Positions 27,712-36,006 of a DNA stretch of 64,000 nucleotides are shown in pieces. Below the pieces are notes generated by a model. It saw only the letters and a list, made by a program, of their open reading frames with translations. It was not told where the DNA came from and did not search any database. Position 1 is the stretch's first letter. Every line of letters starts with the position of its first letter. Source of the DNA: Phenylobacterium sp. Lineage in GTDB: Bacteria; Pseudomonadota; Alphaproteobacteria; Caulobacterales; Caulobacteraceae. The DNA lies in assembly GCA_018001015.1 (NCBI GenBank), contig JAGNIV010000007.1, forward strand, positions 1 through 64,000, written 5' to 3'. The position numbers and the translations under genes were made by a program.

Positions 27712-27734
27712 TCGCCCCTCGACGGACTTTCCCC

Positions 27735-28985
27735 ATGACCACCCCCCCTGGCGCCCTGACGCGCGACCGTGACTTCATGAAGCTGTGGGCCGCCCAGGCG
27801 GTCTCCACCTTCGGCGCCCGCATCACCCGCGAGGGCCTGCCGATGACGGCGGTCCTGACCCTGGGCGCCAACCCGGCGACGCTCGGGGTGCTGGCCGCCC
27901 TGTCCTATGGCCCCGCCTTCTTCGTGGGCCTGTTCGGCGGCGGCTTCGTCGATCGCCGCCATCGCCGCCCGGTGCTGATCGCCACCGACCTGATCCGCGC
28001 CGGGGTGCTGATCACCGTGCCCATCGCCGCCTGGCTGGGCTGGCTCAGCCTCTGGCAGGTGTTCGCCGCCGCCGTCCTGGTGGGGGGCGCCAGCGTGCTC
28101 TTCGACATGGCCGACCACGCCTATCTCCCCGCCCTGATCGGAACCGAGCGATTGGTGGACGGCAATTCCAAGCTCTCGGCCACGGAGTCGGTGGCGGAGC
28201 TGGGCGGCCCGGCCCTGGCGGGCCTGCTGTTCCAGTGGCTGACGGCCCCCTTCGCCATCGCGGTCAACGCGGTCACCTACCTGGTCTCGGCCCTGTTCCT
28301 GTCGGGCATCACCAGGGTGGAGCCCGACCCCGAGCCCGTTCCGCCCCAGCACTGGGTCGCCGACCTGACGCAAGGCTTCCGGGTCGCCTGGGCCGAGCCC
28401 CGCGTGCGGCCGCTGCTGCTGATGACCGCCACCAACGGCCTGTTCGGCGGCGGCTTCGCGGCGCTGTACTTGCTGTTTGCTTTGCGCACCCTCAATCTCA
28501 GTCCGGCCATGCTGGGCGTCACCGTGGCCTTCGGCGGCCTGGGCGCCCTGATCGGCGCCGGGCTGGCCGCCCCCATCGCCAGGCGGCTGGGCGCGGGCCC
28601 CGCCATCCTGCTCACGGCCGTGGCCACGGCCGGCAGCGCCTTCCTGATCCCGCTGGCGCCCGCCGCGCCGCTGGCCGGCATGGCGGTGCTGATCGTCTCC
28701 CAACTGCTGGGGGACTCCCTGGGCACGATCTACAACATCCTGGCCGCCAGCCTGCGCCAGACCGTCCTGCCCCAGGAAACCCTCGGCCGCGCGGCGGGCG
28801 CCTTCAAGGCCGCCGGCGGCGGCACCATGCTGGTGGGCGCCCTCGGCAGCGGCCTCCTAGCCAACGCTATCGGCGTCCGCGAGACCCTGTTCATCGCGGC
28901 GGCGGGGTTGGCTGTGGGTCCGCTCATCGCCCTGGCCTCCCCGGCCCTGCGTCGCGTGAAGGTGATCGAACTGGACGCGGGGTAG
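27735..28985 (+). CDS. MFS transporter (EntS/enterobactin-exporter-like group)
   Basis: 416 residues with about 12 membrane helices. The N-terminal DFMKLWAAQAVSTFGARITREGLPM and the loop motif GGGFVDRRHRRPVLIATDL (MFS motif A variant) place it with the MFS_3 exporters (EntS-like), which export siderophores or drugs. The real substrate cannot be deduced. ATG at 27735 begins the membrane-protein pattern; upstream codons in the same frame run through the hairpin region and are not credible. Confidence 0.87.
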   Translation: MTTPPGALTRDRDFMKLWAAQAVSTFGARITREGLPMTAVLTLGANPATLGVLAALSYGPAFFVGLFGGGFVDRRHRRPVLIATDLIRAGVLITVPIAAWLGWLSLWQVFAAAVLVGGASVLFDMADHAYLPALIGTERLVDGNSKLSATESVAELGGPALAGLLFQWLTAPFAIAVNAVTYLVSALFLSGITRVEPDPEPVPPQHWVADLTQGFRVAWAEPRVRPLLLMTATNGLFGGGFAALYLLFALRTLNLSPAMLGVTVAFGGLGALIGAGLAAPIARRLGAGPAILLTAVATAGSAFLIPLAPAAPLAGMAVLIVSQLLGDSLGTIYNILAASLRQTVLPQETLGRAAGAFKAAGGGTMLVGALGSGLLANAIGVRETLFIAAAGLAVGPLIALASPALRRVKVIELDAG

Positions 28986-28996
28986 CCGACCAAAGC

Positions 28997-29028
28997 CCGC
29001 TCATCCCGGCGAAGGCCGGGATGAGCGG
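28997..29028. repeat. Minimal palindromic repeat (R1-related), GNRA-type loop
   Basis: CCGCTCATCCCGGC-GAAG-GCCGGGATGAGCGG is a 14-bp perfect stem with a GAAG loop, 11 bp after the MFS stop. It carries the same CATCCCGG/CCGGGATG arms as the larger copies. It may also end MFS transcription. Confidence 0.75.
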
Positions 29029-29062
29029 ATGATGGCCGGGACAGGCCCGGCCGTGACGGAAT

Positions 29063-29587
29063 TCAGGACGCCACCCGCCCCGCATAGACCCCATCCAGCG
29101 ATCTCCAGATCGTCCAGAAGGCCACCGGCGTCCGACCCTCGGCCCGCTCCACCAACATCGCCAGGTGGGTATGCCAGCCGGTGGCCACGCTCAGCATGTC
29201 GCCGCGCTTCAGCCCGGTCTGGCTGACGGTCAGCAGCACATCGGCCCCATCGGGGGTCAGCTCGAAGGTCACGACCGAGTCCATGTCATCGCCCCAGGTG
29301 AAGACCAGCCGATGCGGCGGCGCCATCTCCAGCACCTTGCAGATCAGCAGATGCGGCTCACCGCCTGCGCCGAAGCCAGCCGGGGCGGGTTCATGGTGCG
29401 GCGACAGATCGGCATGGCGGAAGGCCAACTCCATCCGTCCGCCCGCCAGCGCCCCAGGCGCCAGCCACTGCCCGCGCAGTTCGCTGTCGGCCAGGTAGGA
29501 CCATACTCTCTCGATCGGCCCCGGTAGGCGGCGCACGAAACGGACGGAGGCGGGGCCGGTGATTTCGCCCAGGCTCGAATTGGTCAT
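29063..29587 (-). CDS. SRPBCC (AHSA1-like) domain protein
   Basis: 174 residues with a START-like/AHSA1 fold: VRFVRRLPGPIERVWSYLADSELRGQWL at the front, a beta-grip with TWGDDMDSVVTFEL, and a long C-terminal helix ending GWHTHLAMLVERAEG. Such proteins bind hydrophobic ligands. It is translationally coupled to the upstream ArsR gene (4-bp overlap), a very common ArsR-SRPBCC arrangement. Ligand and function unknown. Confidence 0.88.
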   Translation of the reverse strand: MTNSSLGEITGPASVRFVRRLPGPIERVWSYLADSELRGQWLAPGALAGGRMELAFRHADLSPHHEPAPAGFGAGGEPHLLICKVLEMAPPHRLVFTWGDDMDSVVTFELTPDGADVLLTVSQTGLKRGDMLSVATGWHTHLAMLVERAEGRTPVAFWTIWRSLDGVYAGRVAS

Positions 29588-29931
29588 TGGTCTGATCCTT
29601 TCTGATCGGGTTGGCGCAACAGGCCCTCCAGCACATCGAGGCGGGAGGTCCAGAAGCGCTCATAGAAGCCGAGCCAGTCGTGAGCCCCGGCCATGGCCGC
29701 AGGCTCCAGACGGCAGAGGTGGGTGCGGCCGCGCACGGTGCGGCCCACCAGGCCGGCCTTCTCCAGGGCCTTGATGTGTTTGGACGCGGCCGCCAGCGAC
29801 ATCTCGAAGGGCGCGGCCAGGTCGCCGACGCTCACCTCCTCGTCGGCCAGGCGGCGCAGCATCGCCCGCCGCGTCGGGTCGGCCAGAGCATGGAACACGG
29901 CGTCAAGCCGCTCGGGCATCAATTCAACCAT
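29584..29931 (-). CDS. ArsR-family transcriptional regulator
   Basis: 115 residues. A winged-helix domain spans about residues 8-85: VFHALADPTRRAMLRRL, then SLAAASKHIKALEKAGLV as the recognition helix. No metal-binding Cys motif (ELCVCDL type) is present, so it is one of the non-metal ArsR proteins paired with SRPBCC partners. ATG at 29931 gives the family-like MVE...LDAVFHALADP start and implies a nearly leaderless mRNA. Two palindromic operators flank its promoter. Confidence 0.88.
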   Translation of the reverse strand: MVELMPERLDAVFHALADPTRRAMLRRLADEEVSVGDLAAPFEMSLAAASKHIKALEKAGLVGRTVRGRTHLCRLEPAAMAGAHDWLGFYERFWTSRLDVLEGLLRQPDQKGSDQ

Positions 29932-29942
29932 TTGGTTGAATT
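29921..29942. promoter_or_regulatory. Operator palindrome 1 of the ArsR gene
   Basis: AATTCAACCA-TT-TGGTTGAATT is a perfect inverted repeat (10-bp arms, 2-bp spacer) that covers the ArsR start codon and the end of its -10 element. Confidence 0.7.
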
Positions 29943-29966
29943 ATAGCGCGCGAAGCGAACCGTCAA
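29940..29966 (-). promoter_or_regulatory. Promoter of the ArsR/SRPBCC operon
   Basis: On the minus strand TTGACG (29966-29961) and TATAAT (29945-29940), with a 15-bp spacer. Near-consensus housekeeping elements, with a slightly short spacer. Confidence 0.55.
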
Positions 29967-29978
29967 CTGTTCAGTTGA
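29963..29978. promoter_or_regulatory. Operator palindrome 2 of the ArsR gene
   Basis: TCAACTG-TT-CAGTTGA is a perfect inverted repeat overlapping the -35 region. It shares the TCAAC...GTTGA half-sites with operator 1. Confidence 0.65.
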
Positions 29979-30155
29979 ATAAATCACTGACCCCGGCATT
30001 ACGCTGGGTGAAGGTGATCGAATTGGAGGCCTGAACCCTCCCCAATTCCGCTCATCCCGCCTGATGGAAGGCGCGAACGTGGCAGGACTTAACCGCTCCA
30101 ACCTGCCCTCCGACAAGTCGTGCGTGTCCCTATATGCATCCCACATTGCCAAGAC

Positions 30156-30183
30156 ATCTATAGAACCTATATATTCTAAAGAT
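30156..30183. promoter_or_regulatory. Possible antitoxin operator
   Basis: ATCTATAGAA (30156-30165) and TTCTAAAGAT (30174-30183) are inverted repeats matching in 9 of 10 positions across an 8-bp AT-rich spacer. They lie just upstream of the RHH gene, in DNA much more AT-rich than the surroundings. Confidence 0.5.
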
Positions 30184-30193
30184 GGAGGTTGCG

Positions 30194-30532
30194 ATGCCTA
30201 CGCTCTCGAGCCACGTCGATGAACTCACTGCGCGACGAATAGCTGAAACCGCGAAGCTCGAGGACCGTAAGACGTCCCAAATCACCGCGGCCGCGCTGCG
30301 ATGGTACCTCAGCCTCTCCTCCGGCGCGCGAGACACGCTTCGACGGATCGAGGCCTTGGGAGAGACCGAAGTGCAGGCGGCGTCATGGGCGGTCAGCCGG
30401 GCGCTCCTGGACCGCGAGTACCGGACGGTTCTGCAGGCCGGGATGACCAAGGCGGAGCCCCGGCTAGGCCCCAATCCCTCTGAGGACGAGATCATGGCCG
30501 AGGCGGTGCGCCTCACCAGCCGCCGGCCCTAG
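30194..30532 (+). CDS. Ribbon-helix-helix antitoxin-like protein
   Basis: 112 residues. The first 45 residues (MPTLSSHVDELTARRIAETAKLEDRKTSQ...) fit an RHH DNA-binding fold. A central helical region (LSSGARDTLRRIEALGETEVQAASW) and a short acidic/basic tail follow. The ATG at 30194 follows GGAGG at 30184-30188 with 5-nt spacing, so it is preferred over the ATG at 30182. The PIN gene begins 3 bp after the stop. Probably neutralises the PIN protein and autorepresses. Confidence 0.72.
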   Translation: MPTLSSHVDELTARRIAETAKLEDRKTSQITAAALRWYLSLSSGARDTLRRIEALGETEVQAASWAVSRALLDREYRTVLQAGMTKAEPRLGPNPSEDEIMAEAVRLTSRRP

Positions 30533-30535
30533 CGG

Positions 30536-31063
30536 GTGCTGTGCCTCTGCCTCGATCTCAATGTCTGGGTCGGCGCCTTCCTCGCTGAAAAGTACGGCCG
30601 CCAGGACACCGCCGCCCAATCCCTCGTCGAGGCCATACGCCTGGGCCAGTCGCCACGCGGACCCGTGGCCCTGGTCATTTCCTGGGGCATGCTGTTCCGG
30701 CTGAACACCGTGATCCTGCGTCTGACGGGCGATCAGGCCACTGCGGATCGTCTGATGGCGATCATCGCGGCCTTCGCCCGTGACGGCCCCGCCCTGACCC
30801 TCGGCGGCGTGGGCGTTCTCCCGTTGGACGACGAAGAAGACCGTCACGTCCTGGAAACCGCCTTGGCGGGTGAAGCCGACCTGTTGGTGACCCAGAACCT
30901 CGATGACTTCATCCAGGGCGATGTCGATCGAATTGACGATCGCCACGGCCTATCGCGCCCCCCGCCTCGAAAGCTCTTGATCGCCCACACCTACAGCGCT
31001 GCGGCATGGCTCCGAGGCGAACCCTGGCCGGAGCAGGTCGAAGCGTACATCGGGCAGGGCTAA
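30536..31063 (+). CDS. PIN-domain toxin-like protein
   Basis: 175 residues. The N-terminal LCLCLDLNVWVGAFL gives the first PIN aspartate (D7), and DDEEDRHVLETALAGEADLLVTQNLDD supplies the late acidic residues and the V-T-N/D motif. The usual mid-protein glutamate (S-x-x-x-L-x-E-L in PIN_3 proteins) appears as Arg (SWGMLFRL). It may therefore be a weakened or divergent RNase. The start is GTG at 30536, 3 bp behind the RHH gene, in a VapBC-like module. Confidence 0.75.
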   Translation: MLCLCLDLNVWVGAFLAEKYGRQDTAAQSLVEAIRLGQSPRGPVALVISWGMLFRLNTVILRLTGDQATADRLMAIIAAFARDGPALTLGGVGVLPLDDEEDRHVLETALAGEADLLVTQNLDDFIQGDVDRIDDRHGLSRPPPRKLLIAHTYSAAAWLRGEPWPEQVEAYIGQG

Positions 31064-31279
31064 CCGCCGCGCCCTTGGGTCGTCCGAAGGGCGCCAGGAG
31101 CGAGCCTCAGCTCCAGGCCGAGAAGCGGGAAATGCGGTGACAACACGGCATGAGGCTGGCGGCCCTTCTGATCCCGCCGACCGTTCGTGTGGTTCGTGGT
31201 TCGAAGTTTTTTTCGGACGCGCCGCTCGCGAGGCGTGGGAAGACCTCCGCTGCGCGGAGGCACTTTCCTTAGAGCCCCC

Positions 31280-32623
31280 CTACCCCTCCGGCGTGAATTC
31301 CACCGGCATGCTCCGGATCGCGTAGACGAAGTTGTTGGGCGCCACGTCCATCGGTCCCGACTGGTGAATGTCGGGGAACCGCGCCAGCATCTGGCGGTAG
31401 ACCGCCTCCAGCTGCAGCTGCGCCACGCGCTTGCCGATGCAGGTGTGGGGGCCGTAGCCGAAGGCGATGTGCTTGTCGGCGTTGGCGCGGGTGACGTCCA
31501 GGCGGTCGGGGTCGGCGAACACCGCGGCGTCGCGGTTGGCCGAGCCGTAGTACATGATCACCTTCTCCCCCTCGGCGATCTGCTGGCCGGCCACCTCGAC
31601 GTCGCGGGTGGCGGTGCGGCGCATGTAGATCACCGGGCTGATCATGCGGATGAACTCGTTGACCGCGTTCGGCATCAGCTCGGGCTTGGCGATCAGCTTG
31701 GCCTTCTCCTCCGGGAACTGGCTGAGCAGCTGCATCGCGCCGGAGATGGTGTTGCGGGTGGTGTCGTTGCCGGCGAACACGATCAGCAGCCAGGAGCCGT
31801 CCAGGTATTCATCGGCCAGCAGGTCGCCGTCCACCTGGGCCATGGCGATGGCGCTCATCAGGTCGGCCTGCGGGTCGAGGCGGCGCTTGTGCAGCATGTG
31901 CCGGCCGTAGTCGAACATCTCCTGGATCGAGGCGGTGAAGGCGTCGAGGAAGGCCTTCATCTCCGGCGGCACCTCGGCGGCCGCGCTCTCCAGCCCGCCG
32001 CCGCCGCCACTGCGCTCGGCGGCGAAGGAGTTGGCCAGTTCCAGAAAATGCATCCAGGTCAGGAACTTGGGCCGATCTTCTACGGGCACGCCAAGGATCT
32101 CGCACAGGGTGAACAGCGGCAGGTGGGCCGACACCGCCTGCACCAGGTCCACCCGGCCCTGCTTGGCCATGGCGTCCAGCAGCCGGGTCACCTCGCCCTC
32201 CACCCGGTCGGTCAGGCCCCGCAGATAAGCCGGCGTGAAATAGGGCATGTGCTCGCGACGCAGCTGCATGTGCAGCGGCGCGTCCATGTTGATCATGGTG
32301 TCGAGGCTGGCGCGGGCCAGCTGCATCTCCGAGCGCTGGTGGCTCATCAGGATGCCGCCCCGCTGCGAGGAGAAGGTCTCGTAGTCGGCGTTCACCCGCA
32401 TGACGTCCTCATGCCGGGTGAGCGCCCAGAAGCCCGGCCGCTCCTCGGGCTCGGACATCCAGGCGATGGGCGAGGCCTTGCGCATTTGCGCGAAGGCGTC
32501 CATCGGCGGCCCCTTGGTGAAGGCCTCGGGATTCCAGAGTTCGACGGGACTCGGGGGGAAGATCGGCTTGTGGGCCGGGCCCTTGGCGCCGCCAACCTCA
32601 ACAGTGTCGCTGATCAGAAGCAT
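31280..32623 (-). CDS. Cytochrome P450
   Basis: 447 residues, no membrane anchor, as in bacterial class I P450s. The I-helix oxygen-activation motif is F-A-G-N-D-T-T-R-N, the K-helix E-x-x-R is NEFIR, and the haem loop is FGYGPHTCIGKR with Cys as thiolate ligand. The group resembles those that hydroxylate sterol side chains or terpenoids (CYP125/142-like tone), but the substrate is not known. No ferredoxin or ferredoxin reductase gene lies beside it. Confidence 0.92.
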   Translation of the reverse strand: MLLISDTVEVGGAKGPAHKPIFPPSPVELWNPEAFTKGPPMDAFAQMRKASPIAWMSEPEERPGFWALTRHEDVMRVNADYETFSSQRGGILMSHQRSEMQLARASLDTMINMDAPLHMQLRREHMPYFTPAYLRGLTDRVEGEVTRLLDAMAKQGRVDLVQAVSAHLPLFTLCEILGVPVEDRPKFLTWMHFLELANSFAAERSGGGGGLESAAAEVPPEMKAFLDAFTASIQEMFDYGRHMLHKRRLDPQADLMSAIAMAQVDGDLLADEYLDGSWLLIVFAGNDTTRNTISGAMQLLSQFPEEKAKLIAKPELMPNAVNEFIRMISPVIYMRRTATRDVEVAGQQIAEGEKVIMYYGSANRDAAVFADPDRLDVTRANADKHIAFGYGPHTCIGKRVAQLQLEAVYRQMLARFPDIHQSGPMDVAPNNFVYAIRSMPVEFTPEG

Positions 32624-32699
32624 GGCGGTCTCTCCGGTTTCCTAGCCTGGAATCTCCCTACGCCGCGTGACGCTACGCAAGGCAAATCTTGAACCTGGG

Positions 32700-33152
32700 T
32701 CAGCGGCGGATCCGCGTGGACAGGATGATCGACGAGGTCGTCCGCTCCACCCCGTCGATCAAGCCAATGTCGTCGAGCACCTGGTCCAGCTCCTCGATGG
32801 AGGCCGCGGCCACCATGACGATCATGTCGAAGGGTCCCGACACCGAGTGCAGCGCCTCCACCTGGGGCATGGCGCGCAAGGCCGCCTCGATATGTCGGGC
32901 GGCCTTCGGCGCCGCCGTCACCAGAACATGTCCCCGTACGATCCTGGATTCCAACGGGTTTCCCAGCCGGATGGTGAACCCTGCGATCACCTGCGCGGTC
33001 ACAAGTCGGTCAATGCGGGTCTGCACCGTCGTGCGCGACACGCCGAGCCGTTTGGCCAGGGTCGAGGTAGGCAACCGGGAGTCGGTCTCCAACAATCGGA
33101 CCAGGGCCAGGTCTCGGGCATCCAGCTTCATATCGTCGGCAGACCTGGTCAT
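32700..33152 (-). CDS. Lrp/AsnC-family transcriptional regulator
   Basis: About 150 residues. An N-terminal HTH (LDARDLALVRLLETDSRLP...SRTTVQTRIDRL) is followed by a RAM ligand domain (VEALHSVSGPFDMIVMVAA). It is divergent from the lysine/saccharopine dehydrogenase gene, so it probably senses lysine or a catabolite and controls that module. Alternative in-frame ATGs at 33173 and 33131 exist; none has a strong ribosome-binding site. Confidence 0.88.
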   Translation of the reverse strand: MTRSADDMKLDARDLALVRLLETDSRLPTSTLAKRLGVSRTTVQTRIDRLVTAQVIAGFTIRLGNPLESRIVRGHVLVTAAPKAARHIEAALRAMPQVEALHSVSGPFDMIVMVAAASIEELDQVLDDIGLIDGVERTTSSIILSTRIRR

Positions 33153-33245
33153 ATCGCTCACTTGACTGCGCATATCCGACGCAATGTCTGTTCAGATCGC
33201 CAAGAAATGGGCTCACCGTCAAGCTCTACAGCGCGGGAGAAACGC

Positions 33246-34370
33246 ATGCGCAAGATCGTGGTCATCGGCGGCGGCAAGATCGGCGGCGTCATCGCCCAGA
33301 TGCTGGTGGAGAGCGGCGACTACGAGGTGACTGTTGTCGACCGGTCGGCCAGCGCGCTGGAGGGCCTTATCCTCCATCCACGGCTGTCACCATCTGCGCT
33401 GGACATCACCGACGCGGCCGCCCTGGACACGGCGCTCAGCGGCGCCTTCGCCGTCCTCTCCGCCGCCCCCTTCCACCTCACCGGCGCCGTGGCCCAGTCC
33501 GCCGCGCGGGTCGGCTGCCACTACCTCGACCTCACCGAGGACGTCGCCACCACCCGGATGGTCAAGGACCTGGCGCAGGACGCCGGCGGCGCCTTCATCC
33601 CCCAGTGCGGCCTGGCGCCGGGCTTTATCTCCATCGCCGGTGCGGATCTGGCCCGCGGCTTCGACCAGGTCGAGGAGTTGCGCCTGCGGGTCGGCGCCCT
33701 GCCCCGCTATCCTTCCAACAGCCTCGGCTACAATCTGACCTGGTCCACCGAGGGGGTGATCAACGAGTACTGCGAACCCTGTGAGGCCCTGGTGGACGGC
33801 GAGCTGCGCCAGGTCCCGGCCCTCGAAGGCCTGGAGACCTTCAGCCTCGACGGCGTCACCTACGAGGCCTTCAACACCTCCGGCGGCCTGGGCTCGCTGG
33901 CTGAGGTTCTGGCCGGCAAGGCCCTGAACCTGAACTACAAATCGGTCCGCTATCCTGGCCACTGCGCCCTGATGCGCACCCTTCTGAACGACCTCGACCT
34001 GCGCCACCGCCGCCACCTGCTGAAGGACGTTCTGGAGGGCGCGGTCCCCGGCACCGAGCAGGACGTGGTGGTGTTCTTTGTCACCGCCTCGGGGTGGCGG
34101 AACGGCCGCCTGATGCAGGAGAGCTACGCCGGCAAGGTCCTGGGTGAGCACCACGGCAAGGGCTTCTGGAGCGCCATCCAGGTCACCACGGCGGCGGGCA
34201 TCTGCACCGTCCTGGACCTGCTGGCCGCCGGCCGCCTGCCCAGCCGCGGCTATGTCCGCCAGGAAGAGATCGCCCTGGCCGACGTCCTTTCCAACCGCTT
34301 CGGCAAGGCCTATCGCCAGCCGGGTGACCACCCCGCCGAAGAGGCGCGACACATCGCCGAGGTGGCGTAG
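33246..34370 (+). CDS. Saccharopine dehydrogenase family protein, probably L-lysine 6-dehydrogenase
   Basis: 374 residues. The Rossmann start is MRKIVVIGGGKIGGVIAQML, followed by CHYLDLTEDV and QCGLAPGFISIAGADLA, as in the saccharopine dehydrogenase/lysine dehydrogenase family. Length and the absence of an LKR part fit L-lysine 6-dehydrogenase, which makes alpha-aminoadipate semialdehyde. The ALDH7 gene 46 bp downstream would oxidise that product. ATG at 33246 follows GGGAGAAACGC; the longer frame is rejected. True saccharopine dehydrogenase activity is the main alternative. Confidence 0.85.
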   Translation: MRKIVVIGGGKIGGVIAQMLVESGDYEVTVVDRSASALEGLILHPRLSPSALDITDAAALDTALSGAFAVLSAAPFHLTGAVAQSAARVGCHYLDLTEDVATTRMVKDLAQDAGGAFIPQCGLAPGFISIAGADLARGFDQVEELRLRVGALPRYPSNSLGYNLTWSTEGVINEYCEPCEALVDGELRQVPALEGLETFSLDGVTYEAFNTSGGLGSLAEVLAGKALNLNYKSVRYPGHCALMRTLLNDLDLRHRRHLLKDVLEGAVPGTEQDVVVFFVTASGWRNGRLMQESYAGKVLGEHHGKGFWSAIQVTTAAGICTVLDLLAAGRLPSRGYVRQEEIALADVLSNRFGKAYRQPGDHPAEEARHIAEVA

Positions 34371-34416
34371 ACCTATCCGCTCCTCCCGGCGAAGGGGTGA
34401 GCTCCAGGAGACCTGC

Positions 34417-35940
34417 ATGACCACCCACGCCCGCCCCCTGCCCGCCGTCCGCGATGACGCGCTGGCCACCCTGGCCGCGCTGGGCGTCGATCTGGCCGCC
34501 CTGGAAGGCGTCGATCTGCCCGCCCGCTCGCCCATCGACGGCTCGACCATCGCCACCCTGCGCGCCACGACGGTGGCCCAGGTGGACGCCGCCGTCGACC
34601 GGGCCCAAGCCGCCTTCCTCGACTGGCGCAAAGTCCCCGCCCCCCGGCGCGGCGAGCTGGTCCGCCTGTTCGGCGAGGAACTGCGCGCCGCCAAGCATCA
34701 CCTCGGCCACCTCGTGGCCCTGGAGGCCGGCAAGGTCACCTCCGAAGGCCTGGGCGAGGTCCAGGAAATGATCGACATCTGCGACTTCGCCACCGGTCTC
34801 TCGCGCCAGCTACACGGCCTGACCATCGCCACCGAGCGTCCCGGCCACCGGATGATGGAGACCTGGCACCCCCTGGGCGTCTGCGGCGTCATCTCAGCCT
34901 TCAACTTCCCGGTCGCCGTCTGGTGCTGGAACGCAGCCCTGGCCTTGGTCTGTGGTGACCCCGTGGTCTGGAAGCCCTCGGAGAAGACGCCCCTGACCGC
35001 CCAGGGCGTGCAGGCCGTCTTCGACAAGGCCGTGGCCCGCTTCGGCGACGCGCCCGCCAACCTGTCCCAGGTGATCCAGGGCGGCGCCGACATCGGCGCG
35101 GCCCTGGTCGCCCACCCGAAGATCGCTATCCTGTCGGCCACCGGCTCCACGGCCATGGGCCGCGCCGTGGCGCCCGTACTGGCCGCCCGCTTCGCCCGCG
35201 CCATCCTGGAGCTGGGGGGCAACAACGCGGCCGTCGTCGCCCCATCGGCGGACCTGGAGCTGGCCCTGCGCGGCATCGCCTTCTCGGCCATGGGCACGGC
35301 GGGCCAGCGCTGCACCACCTTGCGCCGCCTGTTCGTCCATGAGGACGTCGCCGACGCCCTGATCGGCCGCCTGAAGGCCGCCTACGCCTCGGTCCCGTTC
35401 GGCGATCCGCGCGAGGCCGGAACCCTGCTGGGCCCGCTGATCGACGAGGCGGCCTACGACGCCATGCAGGCCGCGCTCACCGAGGCAGAGGCGGTTGGAG
35501 GTGTGGTCCATGGCGGCCAGCGCATTGAGCGCCCCGGCGTCTATGTCCGCCCAGCGCTGGTGGAGATGGCGAGCCAAACAGGCCCCATGCTGCGCGAGAC
35601 CTTCGCGCCGATCCTCTACGTCGTCCGCTACCGTGATCTCGCCGAGGCCATCGCCCTGCAGAACGCCACGGCGGCGGGCCTGGCGTCCTCGATCTTCTCC
35701 AACGATTTGCGCGAGACTGAGCTGTTCATTAGCGACGTCGGTTCCGACTGCGGCATCGCCAACGTCAATATCGGCCCCTCGGGCGCCGAGATCGGCGGGG
35801 CGTTCGGCGGCGAAAAGGAGACCGGCGGCGGCCGCGAGGCCGGCTCCGACAGCTGGAAGGCCTATATGCGCCGCGCCACAAACACGCTCAACTATTCCCG
35901 CGACCTGCCCCTGGCCCAGGGCGTGAAGTTCGACGTCTGA
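34417..35940 (+). CDS. ALDH7-family alpha-aminoadipic semialdehyde dehydrogenase
   Basis: 507 residues. ALDH folds with HPLGVCGVISAFNFPVAVW, KPSEKTPLTA, the general-base Glu in LELGGNNA and the catalytic Cys in GTAGQRCTTLRR. The C-terminal GAFGGEKETGGGREAGSD and S-W-K-A-Y-M-R-R is a signature of antiquitin/AmaB (ALDH7). It oxidises alpha-aminoadipate semialdehyde to alpha-aminoadipate. Its place after the lysine dehydrogenase supports this. ATG at 34417 follows AGGAGACCTGC. Confidence 0.92.
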   Translation: MTTHARPLPAVRDDALATLAALGVDLAALEGVDLPARSPIDGSTIATLRATTVAQVDAAVDRAQAAFLDWRKVPAPRRGELVRLFGEELRAAKHHLGHLVALEAGKVTSEGLGEVQEMIDICDFATGLSRQLHGLTIATERPGHRMMETWHPLGVCGVISAFNFPVAVWCWNAALALVCGDPVVWKPSEKTPLTAQGVQAVFDKAVARFGDAPANLSQVIQGGADIGAALVAHPKIAILSATGSTAMGRAVAPVLAARFARAILELGGNNAAVVAPSADLELALRGIAFSAMGTAGQRCTTLRRLFVHEDVADALIGRLKAAYASVPFGDPREAGTLLGPLIDEAAYDAMQAALTEAEAVGGVVHGGQRIERPGVYVRPALVEMASQTGPMLRETFAPILYVVRYRDLAEAIALQNATAAGLASSIFSNDLRETELFISDVGSDCGIANVNIGPSGAEIGGAFGGEKETGGGREAGSDSWKAYMRRATNTLNYSRDLPLAQGVKFDV

Positions 35941-36006
35941 CCGTTCCGCCAGGAGCGACGCTGCGTTTCAGGAACCGCTCTTGGGCGGCATGCGGCCCGT
36001 GGCCAT

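Noticed and set aside
31137-31325. Short plus-strand frame before the P450 stop
   Set aside because: It overlaps the P450 gene end, has no ribosome-binding site and no recognisable features; the 216-bp spacer from 31064 shows no gene I can support.
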